Positions 40,791-48,977 of a stretch of 64,000 bases of DNA are shown here, piece by piece (the first letter of the stretch is position 1; the number at the start of each line of letters is the position of its first letter). Source of the DNA: Lachnospiraceae bacterium YSD2013 (GTDB lineage Bacteria > Bacillota > Clostridia > Lachnospirales > Lachnospiraceae). The position numbers and the translations under genes are program-made. The DNA lies in NCBI GenBank assembly GCA_900100895.1, contig FMTX01000015.1, forward strand, positions 1 to 64,000, read 5' to 3'. The notes under the pieces are model-generated. The model was given only the letters and a program-made list of their open reading frames with translations, did not search any database and had not been told where the DNA came from.

Positions 40791-42890
40791 ATGAAGTTTA
40801 CTATTAAACATGAGATTAAAGGCAGACTCAGAGTACACCTTCCCATGAAGCGGTTAAGCTTCAGGGAGGCGGACACTCTTGAGTACTACCTGAGTAATTT
40901 CGCGGAGATAATACAGGCCAAGGTATACGAAAGAACAGCGGATGCCGTGGTCACCTTTGCGTGCGACAGAGAGCGCATTATAGGGATATTGAAAGATTTT
41001 TCTTTTGACAAAGTAAATGTGCCCGAAAAGGTATTCGAATGTTCGGGCAGGGAACTTGCGGCCGAGTATTATGACCGACTTGTGACGACGGTAATTCTGC
41101 ACTACGGAAAGAGGCTGGTATTACCGATATCCGTGCGCAGGCTGTGGGTAATGGCTAAGAGCATCAAATATGCGTGGCGCGGCATCAAGACGCTTAAGAA
41201 TAAGAAATTGCAGGTTGAGCTTCTTGATGCAATGGCCATAACGGCTGCCGTACACACAGGCGACTTCAACACGGCTTCATCGGTTATGTTCCTGTTAAAA
41301 ATCGGTGACATACTTGAAGACTGGACGCATAAGCGTTCCGTTGACGATCTTGCCAGACGCATGTCACTCAACATCGATAAAGTGTGGCTCCTTACGGATG
41401 ACGGAGAGGTCCTGATTGATTCGTCCGATGTAAAATGCGGCGATAAGGTCATTGTTCGTGTGGGCAACATGATACCTTTCGACGGGGAAGTGGCAGCCGG
41501 CGAGGCTATGGTGAATCAGGCTTCCATGACAGGAGAATCTGTGGCGGTGCATAAAGGCATAGGAATGAGCGTATTTGCCGGGACGGTGGTGGAAGATGGC
41601 GAATTGACTATTTCAGTCACTCAAACCGAGGGCAGCGGTCGTTTTGACAAGATTGTAAAGATGATAGAGGAGTCCGAAAAACTCAAATCTTCGCTCGAGA
41701 GCAAAGCTGAGAGGCTGGCGGACAAACTCGTCCCTTATACACTTCTGGCGTCGGGATTGACCTGGCTGGTCAGCAGAAATGTTACCAAAGCGGTGTCTGT
41801 TTTGATGGTAGATTACTCCTGCGCGCTTAAGATGGCCATGCCGATATCCGTTCTTTCGGCAATAAAGGAAGCTTCTGAATACGATATTACGGTTAAGGGA
41901 GGCAGATTCCTTGAAGCGGTGGCAGAGGCCGACACAATCGTGCTGGATAAGACGGGTACGCTTACAAAGGCTCAGCCTACGGTAGTCAGGGTGGTTTCTT
42001 TTGACGGAGAGTCTGAGGATGAATTACTCCGTCAGGCGGCGTGTCTCGAGGAACATTTTCCGCACTCTGTGGCAAGAGCTGTAGTCGAAGCTGCGCAAAA
42101 GAAAGACCTGCTTCATGACGAACTTCACACTAAGGTGGAGTACATCGTGGCGCATGGAATCGCATCGGAAATCGATGGCGAAAAAGCAGTTATAGGAAGT
42201 TATCACTTTGTGTTTGAAGATGAAGGCGTAAAGATACCCGAAGATAAGAAAGGCTTATTCGAAGAGCTTCCGGACGAGTACTCGCATTTGTACTTTGCCA
42301 AGAGCGGAAGGCTGGCAGCCTGCATATTGATAGAAGACCCTATGCGCGAAGAGGTTAAGACCGTTGTGGAGAAACTTCGCACTCAGGGATTTGAGCATAT
42401 TGTCATGATGACGGGTGACAGCGAGAGAACAGCGCGAAAGATTGCAGCGGAAGCCGGTATAACCGAGTATTACGCTGAGGTTCTTCCCGAGGACAAAGCG
42501 GGCTATATAGAACGTGCCAAGGCTGAAGGACGAAAGGTAATCATGGTAGGTGACGGAATCAATGACTCGCCCGCACTTTCCGCATCCGACGCAGGTATAG
42601 CAATAAGCGAAGGCGCCGAGATTGCAAGGCAGATAGCCGACATCACCATAAGCTCTTCCAACCTTGAAAGCATAGCGATATTGCGTGAGATAAGCATGCT
42701 TCTTATGAAACGAATAAAGTTTAACTATAGGACGATAGTGGGCTTTAATACGGCACTTATCGGCCTCGGAGTTGCGGGCATATTGCCGCCTGCAACATCG
42801 GCGATGCTCCATAACGGTTCCACCGTGGCTTTGGGGCTTAAGAGCATGACAAATTTATTACCGGAGGATAAAAATGAAAGCGGATTATAA
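40791..42890 (+). CDS. P1B-type metal-translocating ATPase with SCALK motif
   Basis: A 699-residue P-type ATPase. An N-terminal HMA-like region without a CxxC pair (about 1-80) precedes the membrane helices. The actuator TGES is at 247-250 and the phosphorylation site DKTGT has Asp386. The hinge GDGINDSPALS lies near 587. The membrane metal motif is DYSCALKMAMP (343-347 SCALK) in place of CPC or CPH, which points away from Cu+ and Zn2+ transport and towards the CtpC/Mn-Fe-Co-type group. It could export excess iron or manganese. It overlaps the next gene by 17 bases. Confidence 0.9.
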   Translation: MKFTIKHEIKGRLRVHLPMKRLSFREADTLEYYLSNFAEIIQAKVYERTADAVVTFACDRERIIGILKDFSFDKVNVPEKVFECSGRELAAEYYDRLVTTVILHYGKRLVLPISVRRLWVMAKSIKYAWRGIKTLKNKKLQVELLDAMAITAAVHTGDFNTASSVMFLLKIGDILEDWTHKRSVDDLARRMSLNIDKVWLLTDDGEVLIDSSDVKCGDKVIVRVGNMIPFDGEVAAGEAMVNQASMTGESVAVHKGIGMSVFAGTVVEDGELTISVTQTEGSGRFDKIVKMIEESEKLKSSLESKAERLADKLVPYTLLASGLTWLVSRNVTKAVSVLMVDYSCALKMAMPISVLSAIKEASEYDITVKGGRFLEAVAEADTIVLDKTGTLTKAQPTVVRVVSFDGESEDELLRQAACLEEHFPHSVARAVVEAAQKKDLLHDELHTKVEYIVAHGIASEIDGEKAVIGSYHFVFEDEGVKIPEDKKGLFEELPDEYSHLYFAKSGRLAACILIEDPMREEVKTVVEKLRTQGFEHIVMMTGDSERTARKIAAEAGITEYYAEVLPEDKAGYIERAKAEGRKVIMVGDGINDSPALSASDAGIAISEGAEIARQIADITISSSNLESIAILREISMLLMKRIKFNYRTIVGFNTALIGLGVAGILPPATSAMLHNGSTVALGLKSMTNLLPEDKNESGL

Positions 42891-43665
42891 GAATTGGATG
42901 CCTAAGGGCATGGTACTGGGGATGTTAGGCGGGGCGATAGCGGCTCTGATTCTTTACATCGTATTCGGAATTTCGCCCGTTCTTAAAGCGGGCACTTTAA
43001 AGACTGTGCTGGGAGCAGTGTTCCTGATACTTACAGTATTCCTTACACTTGTGACACTGTGGATGTTCCTCATGTACAGAGCATTTTCGTACAACGGCAA
43101 GCGTCAGATGTCTCGTAAGATTATAAGCGGCGTGGCATCATATGTGACGATTCCCGACGGCGGCAAGGGCCTTGACGTGGGCTGCGGAAGCGGAGCGCTC
43201 ACAATAGCCTGTGCCCAAAGAAACCCTAACGCCACCATGATAGGAATCGACCGCTGGGGCAAAGAATACGCTTCTTTCAGCAAGACATTGTGCGAGAATA
43301 ACTCAAAGGCTGAGGGCGTAAGCAATACATCCTTTGAGCAGGGTGATGCCTGCAAGCTTGCTTTTGCCGATGAGACATTTGATGCAGTGACCAGTAATTA
43401 CGTATATCACAATATTCCAAGCAGTGACAGGCAGGCCATCTTGCTTGAGACACTTCGCACGCTTAAGAAGGGCGGAACCTTCGCAATCCATGACATTATG
43501 TCACGGGCTAAGTACGGCGATATGAATGCTTTTGCCGAGAAGCTTAAGGCGATGGGATATGCGGAAGTAAGACTTGTAGATACCACAAAAGGAATGTTTA
43601 TGACAAGCTTTGAGGCTTCATGGATGGGGCTTTCGGGTTCAACAATATTGGTTGGGAGGAAATAA
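42874..43665 (+). CDS. Membrane-anchored class I SAM methyltransferase
   Basis: A 263-residue protein. Two N-terminal membrane helices (about 11-32 and 43-68) precede a Rossmann methyltransferase domain with motif I LDVGCGSGALTIACA (about residue 95), acidic GIDRWG, and NYVYHNIPSSDRQAIL. GGAGG precedes the start, which overlaps the P-type ATPase end. The target is unknown; lipid-quinone or small-molecule methylation at the membrane would fit. A second, unrelated-looking methyltransferase follows. Confidence 0.85.
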   Translation: MKADYKNWMPKGMVLGMLGGAIAALILYIVFGISPVLKAGTLKTVLGAVFLILTVFLTLVTLWMFLMYRAFSYNGKRQMSRKIISGVASYVTIPDGGKGLDVGCGSGALTIACAQRNPNATMIGIDRWGKEYASFSKTLCENNSKAEGVSNTSFEQGDACKLAFADETFDAVTSNYVYHNIPSSDRQAILLETLRTLKKGGTFAIHDIMSRAKYGDMNAFAEKLKAMGYAEVRLVDTTKGMFMTSFEASWMGLSGSTILVGRK

Positions 43666-43667
43666 TT

Positions 43668-44291
43668 ATGGGGTTATTTAAAAAGTTTGTGAGTCAGACG
43701 AGGAAGCCCGAGGGATTTTTAGGCAAAATGATGGTTAACGGCATGAACGGCGGCCATGCTCAGATGGCTGACTGGGGACTGTCACATCTTACGGACATTG
43801 CGCCCAAAGAAATCGTTGAACTCGGTTGCGGCGGCGGAAGAAACGCGGGAGCACTGCTTGATAAGTATCCGAGCGCCAAGGTTACGGCTATTGATTATTC
43901 TGAGGTATCCGTAGGAAAAGCAACCGCTTACAATGCTGAGGCTATTAAGAGCGGCCGATGCAAGGTGCAACAGGGTGATGTATCGGCATTGACACTTCCC
44001 AAAGAATCTTATGATCTTGCGACAGCTTTTGAAACCATCTACTTCTGGCCGGGACTTGAGACGTGCTTTTCACAGGTGGCGGGAGTGCTTAAGCCGGGCG
44101 GAGTATTCATGATTGTCAATGAATCCGACGGCCACGATGAGACGAGTCTTAAGTTTGAAAAAATTATCGAAGGTATGAAGTGCCACACTATCGAAGATAT
44201 CGAGAAGTCGCTTATTGCAGCGGGCTTTTCCAAGGTCAAATCAGACCATCACAAGAGCAAGCCCTGGATTACGGTTATTGCCAAGAAATAG
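43668..44291 (+). CDS. Class I SAM methyltransferase
   Basis: ATG at 43668 follows GGGAGGAAATAATT and gives 207 residues; an in-frame start at 43620 lies inside the previous gene. The SAM-binding motif is VELGCGGGRNAGALL and the acidic loop VTAIDYSE. The N-terminus (KPEGFLGKMMVNGMNGGHAQ) is typical of small-molecule methyltransferases often found near metal and antibiotic genes in Clostridia. It appears to be the last gene of the metal operon. The substrate is unknown. Confidence 0.85.
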   Translation: MGLFKKFVSQTRKPEGFLGKMMVNGMNGGHAQMADWGLSHLTDIAPKEIVELGCGGGRNAGALLDKYPSAKVTAIDYSEVSVGKATAYNAEAIKSGRCKVQQGDVSALTLPKESYDLATAFETIYFWPGLETCFSQVAGVLKPGGVFMIVNESDGHDETSLKFEKIIEGMKCHTIEDIEKSLIAAGFSKVKSDHHKSKPWITVIAKK

Positions 44292-44329
44292 CAGTATAAA
44301 GAAAATCTGACAGAAAAATATTTTGTGTA

Positions 44330-44366
44330 TTGACAGGCTATGAACATCGATATAAAATGTTCATAG
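44330..44366 (+). promoter_or_regulatory. tetR-1 promoter with 29-bp perfect-arm operator
   Basis: TTGACA (44330-44335) and TAAAAT (44353-44358) are 17 bp apart. CTATGAACAT (44338-44347) and ATGTTCATAG (44357-44366) are exact inverted copies flanking the -10, a classic TetR-type operator for the gene at 44409. Confidence 0.85.
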
Positions 44367-44374
44367 CCTATTTA

Positions 44375-44390
44375 GTTACCCAAGACTAAC
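44375..44390. promoter_or_regulatory. DtxR-type box 5, one mismatch (GTTAC-CCAAGA-CTAAC)
   Basis: It matches the box consensus in 9 of 10 arm positions and lies just after the TetR operator, before the tetR start. It suggests dual metal and ligand control of the tetR-MATE-phosphotransferase operon. Confidence 0.6.
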
Positions 44391-44408
44391 CTAAACAAAG
44401 GAGACCAC

Positions 44409-45017
44409 ATGGGAAAAGCATTTACGGACAAAGAACGCGCAGAGATTAAGGAAAAGCTGAGACGCTCGGGCCTGGAGGTCCTTAAGGAGACAGGTATTAA
44501 GAATATTTCCATAAGAGATGTCACGAAGAAAGCGGGAATCGCCCAGGGCGGATTCTACACCTTTTACGGCGATAAGGACGAATTCGTGCTCGACCTTATG
44601 TCACTTAGAGTCAGAGAGAAGACCGACATTATGTATGAAAACAGAGCGAAGACTCTGACAGATCCGAGAGGATTTCTTGTAGAGCTTTTCTACAAAGAAG
44701 GTATGCATCTTAAAGAGAACAAAGCCTTTAATAACAGCGACGGCGCAACCCTTTCTTTCTGGGACAGGATTGCCAAAAGCGGCAACGATAAAATCGGTGA
44801 AGGCTACGCAAGCTTTCTTTCGAAGATGATTGCTTTCTGGGAAGAAGAAGGCTACGCAGTTAAGTGCGACGAGAAGGGGCTCATAAGTGCCGGACTTGCG
44901 GCAGGTATTCTTTTTTCAAACTCGCATATGATGCCGAGCGAATACTTTGAGGCTATATACAGAGCATTTTGCGAGGCTGAGGTAGACAGATTCTTCAGCG
45001 CAAGAAAGAAAAAATGA
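44409..45017 (+). CDS. TetR/AcrR-family regulator 1
   Basis: A 202-residue protein with an N-terminal helix-turn-helix (about 8-60: LKETGIKNISIRDVTKKAGI, then AQGGFYTFYGDKDEFVLDL) and a helical ligand-binding domain. GGAG lies before the start. A MATE exporter begins one base after its stop. The palindrome on the promoter supports autorepression and control of the exporter and phosphotransferase-like genes in response to a ligand. Confidence 0.9.
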   Translation: MGKAFTDKERAEIKEKLRRSGLEVLKETGIKNISIRDVTKKAGIAQGGFYTFYGDKDEFVLDLMSLRVREKTDIMYENRAKTLTDPRGFLVELFYKEGMHLKENKAFNNSDGATLSFWDRIAKSGNDKIGEGYASFLSKMIAFWEEEGYAVKCDEKGLISAGLAAGILFSNSHMMPSEYFEAIYRAFCEAEVDRFFSARKKK

Positions 45018-45018
45018 T

Positions 45019-46389
45019 ATGACAGACAAAAGGGAAGAACGAATCAAAACGTTTACAACTGCGAGCCTATTTCCGTTAGTTGTGAAGATGGCCATACCGT
45101 CCATGATCGGAATGCTTGTAGCAACGATATACAACATGACGGACACGTTCTTTGTGGGCAAGCTTAACAATGAAGCATTTACCGCAAGCGTGGGCGTGGT
45201 GTTTGCCTTCGTATCCATCATTCAGGCAATCGGCTTCTGGTTCGGATATGGCTCGGGTAATTACATATCAAGGATGCTCGGCAAAAAGGATTACGACGAG
45301 GCAGAGCGCATGGCTTCTGTGGGCGTGGCGATAGCTGTGGTAGTCGGAACGGTACTGGCAATCGTGTGCTTTGTGGCTTTAAACCCGCTTATAAGGATTC
45401 TCGGCGGAGACACTTCGCCGGAGCTCTTAAACGCGACGAGGCAGTATCTGACGGTGACCGTGGTAACCATTCCTTTCATGCTTTTTTCAAACGTTATCTA
45501 CAATCAGTTAAGACTCGCCGGCGCCGGCCGAAGCAGTATGCTCGGACTGCTGGTGGGAATGATTATAAATATGGTACTTGACCCCATATTCATTCTTAAG
45601 CTGAGCATGGGAGTAAAGGGAGCGGCTTACGCAAGCCTTATCGGACAGGTTACGGGCTGCATCATGCTATATGCAGAAACGCGAAAGCCCGGCAACGTAA
45701 AAATATATATCGAGAAAGCGAAGCCCACTTTCTTTTACCTCAAAGAAATACTTTCGGGAGGCGCGCCGAACTTCTGCAGACAGGGCATTACAAGCATTTC
45801 CTCTGCACTGCTTAACAACCTTGCGGGAATATACGGGGTGCATGTTATTGCGGCGGTTACGGTGTCACAGAGAGTAGTTTATATAGCCTATGCGCTTGTT
45901 ATCGGTTTCGGTCAGGGTTTCCAGCCGGTGTGCGCTATAAATTACGGAGCAGGCAGGGAGGACAGGGTCAAAAAGGCCTTCAAGCTGACCTGGCTTACGA
46001 TTACGGCCTTTTTGCTGATAGCGACACCGATTCTTATGCTTAATGCCGAGGCGCTTACAAGTGCTTTTGCCAAGCAGCCGGAAGTGGTGGAAATGGCGAC
46101 GCGAATGGTGAAGACACAGTGTTATGTGCTGCCTGTTATGGGCTATTACATACTGTCGGGCATGATGCTTCAGAATATCGGACGCTTCGGGCTCGCCACG
46201 TCGGTTACGATAGCCGAGAACGGAACGGTATTCATCCCGGTAATGTTAATAAGCACGTATTTGTGGGGGATGGAAGGTGTCATATATTGCAAGCCGATAT
46301 CGAGCGTGATTTCCCTCCTATACGCGCTGTTTATTGGTACATATGCATGGAAGAAATATCTTAAGGAGAATGAAGATGAAGTACATTAA
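45019..46389 (+). CDS. MATE-family efflux transporter
   Basis: A 456-residue protein with 12 membrane helices in two MATE halves (FPLVVKMAIPSMIGMLVATI, FGYGSGNYISRMLGKKDYDEA, and FGQGFQPVCAINYGAG in the second half). It exports drugs or secondary metabolites with Na+ or H+. It directly follows tetR, with weak Shine-Dalgarno and likely coupling, and overlaps the next gene by 14 bases. The set looks like a self-protection or export unit; in this metal-box context a metallophore is also a possible cargo. Confidence 0.92.
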   Translation: MTDKREERIKTFTTASLFPLVVKMAIPSMIGMLVATIYNMTDTFFVGKLNNEAFTASVGVVFAFVSIIQAIGFWFGYGSGNYISRMLGKKDYDEAERMASVGVAIAVVVGTVLAIVCFVALNPLIRILGGDTSPELLNATRQYLTVTVVTIPFMLFSNVIYNQLRLAGAGRSSMLGLLVGMIINMVLDPIFILKLSMGVKGAAYASLIGQVTGCIMLYAETRKPGNVKIYIEKAKPTFFYLKEILSGGAPNFCRQGITSISSALLNNLAGIYGVHVIAAVTVSQRVVYIAYALVIGFGQGFQPVCAINYGAGREDRVKKAFKLTWLTITAFLLIATPILMLNAEALTSAFAKQPEVVEMATRMVKTQCYVLPVMGYYILSGMMLQNIGRFGLATSVTIAENGTVFIPVMLISTYLWGMEGVIYCKPISSVISLLYALFIGTYAWKKYLKENEDEVH

Positions 46390-48817
46390 AGCATTTAGCG
46401 AGATAAAAAAAGATGACATAGCCATTGCGGGGGGAAAGGGAGCCAACTTGGGAGAAATGACTCAGGCAGGGATACCGGTTCCGTCCGGAGTAGTGCTTAC
46501 GGCTGATGCATATGATTGCTTTATGCAGGAAAACGGAATAGATCCGTCGAAGTTTGAAAAGGCGGCTGATATAAAGAGCGCTATTCTTTCGGCCGGAATA
46601 CCCGCAATAATCGAGGAGGAAATCAGAGAGTTTTGTAAGAGTCTCGAAGACGGTGCCAGAATGGCTGTCAGATCTTCCGCCACTGCCGAAGACCTTGACG
46701 ATGCAAGCTTTGCGGGACAGCAGGAGACTTATCTTAATGTAATCGGTATCGACAACGTTCTTCTTAAAGTTCGCGAGTGTTACGCATCTTTGTGGGGCGA
46801 CAGAGCGGTAAGCTACCGCAAGAATTCCGGTTACGACAAGCAGAAGACTTCCCTTGCCGTAGTTATTCAGGAAATGGTAGAGAGCGAGTCCGCCGGAGTA
46901 ATGTTCACAAGCGACCCCGCCGGCGACAGAGAAAACGTTCATATCAACGCGGCATACGGCCTCGGCGAAGCGGTCGTGTCCGGAATAGTCAGCCCCGACG
47001 AATACATCTGTACCAAAGAAGGAAACGTAATAAAGCAGGTAACCGGTTCCAAGGAAGTTGAAATCATATATGACGCCGAGAACGGCGGCACCGTGAAAGT
47101 ATCGGTAGATGAGAACAGAAGAAAGCAGTCGGTACTAAGCAATGAGCAAATCGCCGCCTTGGTCAAAGAAGGCGTAAGAATAGAGAAACACTACGGCCAC
47201 CCCATGGACATTGAATGGGCCTTTAGAGATGGCCACATATATATCCTGCAGGCCAGAAGCATTACAACACTTAAGGAAGACGCAGGCAAATCATATACAG
47301 AAAAAGATTTTGAAGGATACCCCAAGGTTAAGCCCGCCAAAGGCGCTATGCGTGAAGCTGTTCTGTTCAATCTTGAAAAAACGCCAACTCCCTATTACCC
47401 GCTCGATCATGATTTCGGCGGATGCGTGGGAGACCAGAAAGGTGTTCTTTTTTCAGAAATCGGAGTAGATTTCAAGGGCGGCATGTATCCCATCGACAAG
47501 GACGGAATATCTTACCAGTCGGACAATAAGTTCAAGCTTAATAAAAACGTATTTGCTATTCCCAAGTACTTAAAGCTCATCGGCAATATTGACAACAATA
47601 TAAAATGCGCCGACGAATCCCTTGCAAAATGTCGGGATGAATTTGCCAAGGAAAAGAACCTCGTATTAAACGATGCGGGGGCAATCGGAGAGTCACTTCA
47701 CAGAATGCGCGACCTCATAGGCAGAACGGCCTACGACAGATTCCTCTATGCTCTGTTCCCCAATGCAATAGAAAGCATGAAGGTTACGAAGATACTTAGC
47801 AAGGTTGATGACAGCCTTAACTCATACGATGTTCTCGAGGGATTAAGCTACGTGACGGCAGATATAAACCGTGCCATGAAAGAATTGTGCGAATATATTA
47901 CTGCCGACTCTTCTATGGCTGAAACGGTTATGAGCGCAGACTATAAGAAAATCTGCAACAAATATCCTGAGCTGGGCAGCAGGTTTGCAGAATTCTTAAA
48001 TAACTTCGGCAGTAAATCGGACTTTAACTGTTACTGCTTTATTTCCGAAACCTGGAGGGAAAATCCCGACCGATTCATTAACGCTTTGCGCCCCATGCTC
48101 AAAAGCGGCGGCGAGGCAGTGGCGACCAAGGAAGAAAGCGAGAAACATTTTACCGACCTGATGGCCAAGATGAAAGACGCTTTACCCGGCAAGAAATATG
48201 CTGCCTTCGAAAGAAAGGTTGGCGGCCTCAGACATTACCACTACATAAGAGAAGCTACCCAATACCTTTGGGAGTCTGAATTCGAACACTGTAGAAAACT
48301 GCTTAGACTGCTTGCAGAGAAGACAAATGTATCTTATGAAGACTATCTGTTTCTTTTTGCCGACGAGCTCTTTGAAGTATGCAAGCAGGGAAATCTCGGC
48401 GATAAAGCAGTACTGATTGCTGACAGAAAAAACAAGCGAGCTTTTGCGGAAGCATACTGGAATAAATGCATGAAAGATGCGCTTGCCGGCGATGACGACT
48501 CAATAAAGGGAATAGGCGCTTCAAACGGACAGGTAAAGGGAAAAGTATGCATCGTACATTCACCCGAGGAATTCTATAAGCTTGAAAAGGGCGACATTCT
48601 CGTATGTACATACACCGATCCCGAGTGGACACCGCTCTTCGCGCTGGCAGCAGGCGTAGTCGTAGATACAGGCGGAACACTGTCGCATGCGGCAATCGTT
48701 GCAAGAGAGTATGGTATCCCTGCGGTACTGGCTACGGGCGATGCCACGACTAAGCTTAAAGACGGTGACATGGTGCTTGTAGATGCCACGGGTGGAAGCG
48801 TTACATTATTGTTCTAA
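46376..48817 (+). CDS. Rifampin-phosphotransferase-like (PEP-synthase-related) dikinase
   Basis: ATG at 46376 has AAGGAG 8 bases upstream and gives 813 residues; codons further up sit too close to it. The N-terminal ATP-grasp/PPDK domain (about 1-310) shows GGKGANLGEMTQAGIPVPSG, MAVRSSATAEDLDDASFAGQ and the closing DIEWAF..IYILQARSI. A variable middle domain (about 330-715) follows. The phospho-histidine swivel domain is at the very C-terminus (GGTLSHAAIVAREYGIPAV). True PEP synthases continue with a TIM barrel, absent here. This order is that of rifampin phosphotransferases, which phosphorylate a small molecule with ATP. The middle domain, hence substrate, is unassigned. Confidence 0.82.
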   Translation: MKYIKAFSEIKKDDIAIAGGKGANLGEMTQAGIPVPSGVVLTADAYDCFMQENGIDPSKFEKAADIKSAILSAGIPAIIEEEIREFCKSLEDGARMAVRSSATAEDLDDASFAGQQETYLNVIGIDNVLLKVRECYASLWGDRAVSYRKNSGYDKQKTSLAVVIQEMVESESAGVMFTSDPAGDRENVHINAAYGLGEAVVSGIVSPDEYICTKEGNVIKQVTGSKEVEIIYDAENGGTVKVSVDENRRKQSVLSNEQIAALVKEGVRIEKHYGHPMDIEWAFRDGHIYILQARSITTLKEDAGKSYTEKDFEGYPKVKPAKGAMREAVLFNLEKTPTPYYPLDHDFGGCVGDQKGVLFSEIGVDFKGGMYPIDKDGISYQSDNKFKLNKNVFAIPKYLKLIGNIDNNIKCADESLAKCRDEFAKEKNLVLNDAGAIGESLHRMRDLIGRTAYDRFLYALFPNAIESMKVTKILSKVDDSLNSYDVLEGLSYVTADINRAMKELCEYITADSSMAETVMSADYKKICNKYPELGSRFAEFLNNFGSKSDFNCYCFISETWRENPDRFINALRPMLKSGGEAVATKEESEKHFTDLMAKMKDALPGKKYAAFERKVGGLRHYHYIREATQYLWESEFEHCRKLLRLLAEKTNVSYEDYLFLFADELFEVCKQGNLGDKAVLIADRKNKRAFAEAYWNKCMKDALAGDDDSIKGIGASNGQVKGKVCIVHSPEEFYKLEKGDILVCTYTDPEWTPLFALAAGVVVDTGGTLSHAAIVAREYGIPAVLATGDATTKLKDGDMVLVDATGGSVTLLF

Positions 48818-48847
48818 AAATAATACAACATTAAATAATAAAAATAC

Positions 48848-48876
48848 TTGAGATTTATAAAGCATGAATATATAAT
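48848..48876 (+). promoter_or_regulatory. Promoter of ABC pair 1 / ECF operon
   Basis: TTGAGA (48848-48853) and TATAAT (48871-48876) are 17 bp apart. Two DtxR-type boxes follow immediately downstream. Confidence 0.78.
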
Positions 48877-48880
48877 GAAA

Positions 48881-48909
48881 TGCGGTTAGCAGGCGCTAAC
48901 CGCATTTTT
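48881..48909 (+). terminator. Hairpin with T-tract coinciding with box 6
   Basis: TGCGGTTAGC (48881-48890) and GCTAACCGCA (48895-48904) form a perfect 10-bp stem over AGGC, followed by TTTTT. It can end transcripts from the phosphotransferase operon, yet it includes the whole metal box and lies at the expected start of the new transcript. Confidence 0.7.
48885..48900. promoter_or_regulatory. DtxR-type box 6 (GTTAG-CAGGCG-CTAAC)
   Basis: A perfect palindrome 8 bp downstream of the -10 of the ABC pair 1 promoter, embedded in a terminator-like hairpin. Confidence 0.82.
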
Positions 48910-48918
48910 GAGTCAAGG

Positions 48919-48934
48919 GTTAGTCAAAACTAAC
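48919..48934. promoter_or_regulatory. DtxR-type box 7 (GTTAG-TCAAAA-CTAAC)
   Basis: A perfect palindrome 34 bp after box 6, the same spacing as between boxes 2 and 3 of the feo promoter, and 44 bp before the start at 48978. Confidence 0.8.
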
Positions 48935-48977
48935 TGTAGAGACTCAGGGGCAAAAGGATACAAAGGGGCAACTATAC

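Noticed and set aside
46376-48817. Phosphoenolpyruvate synthase
   Set aside because: The N-terminal and swivel domains fit, but the C-terminal TIM barrel that binds PEP/pyruvate is missing and the phospho-His domain is last.
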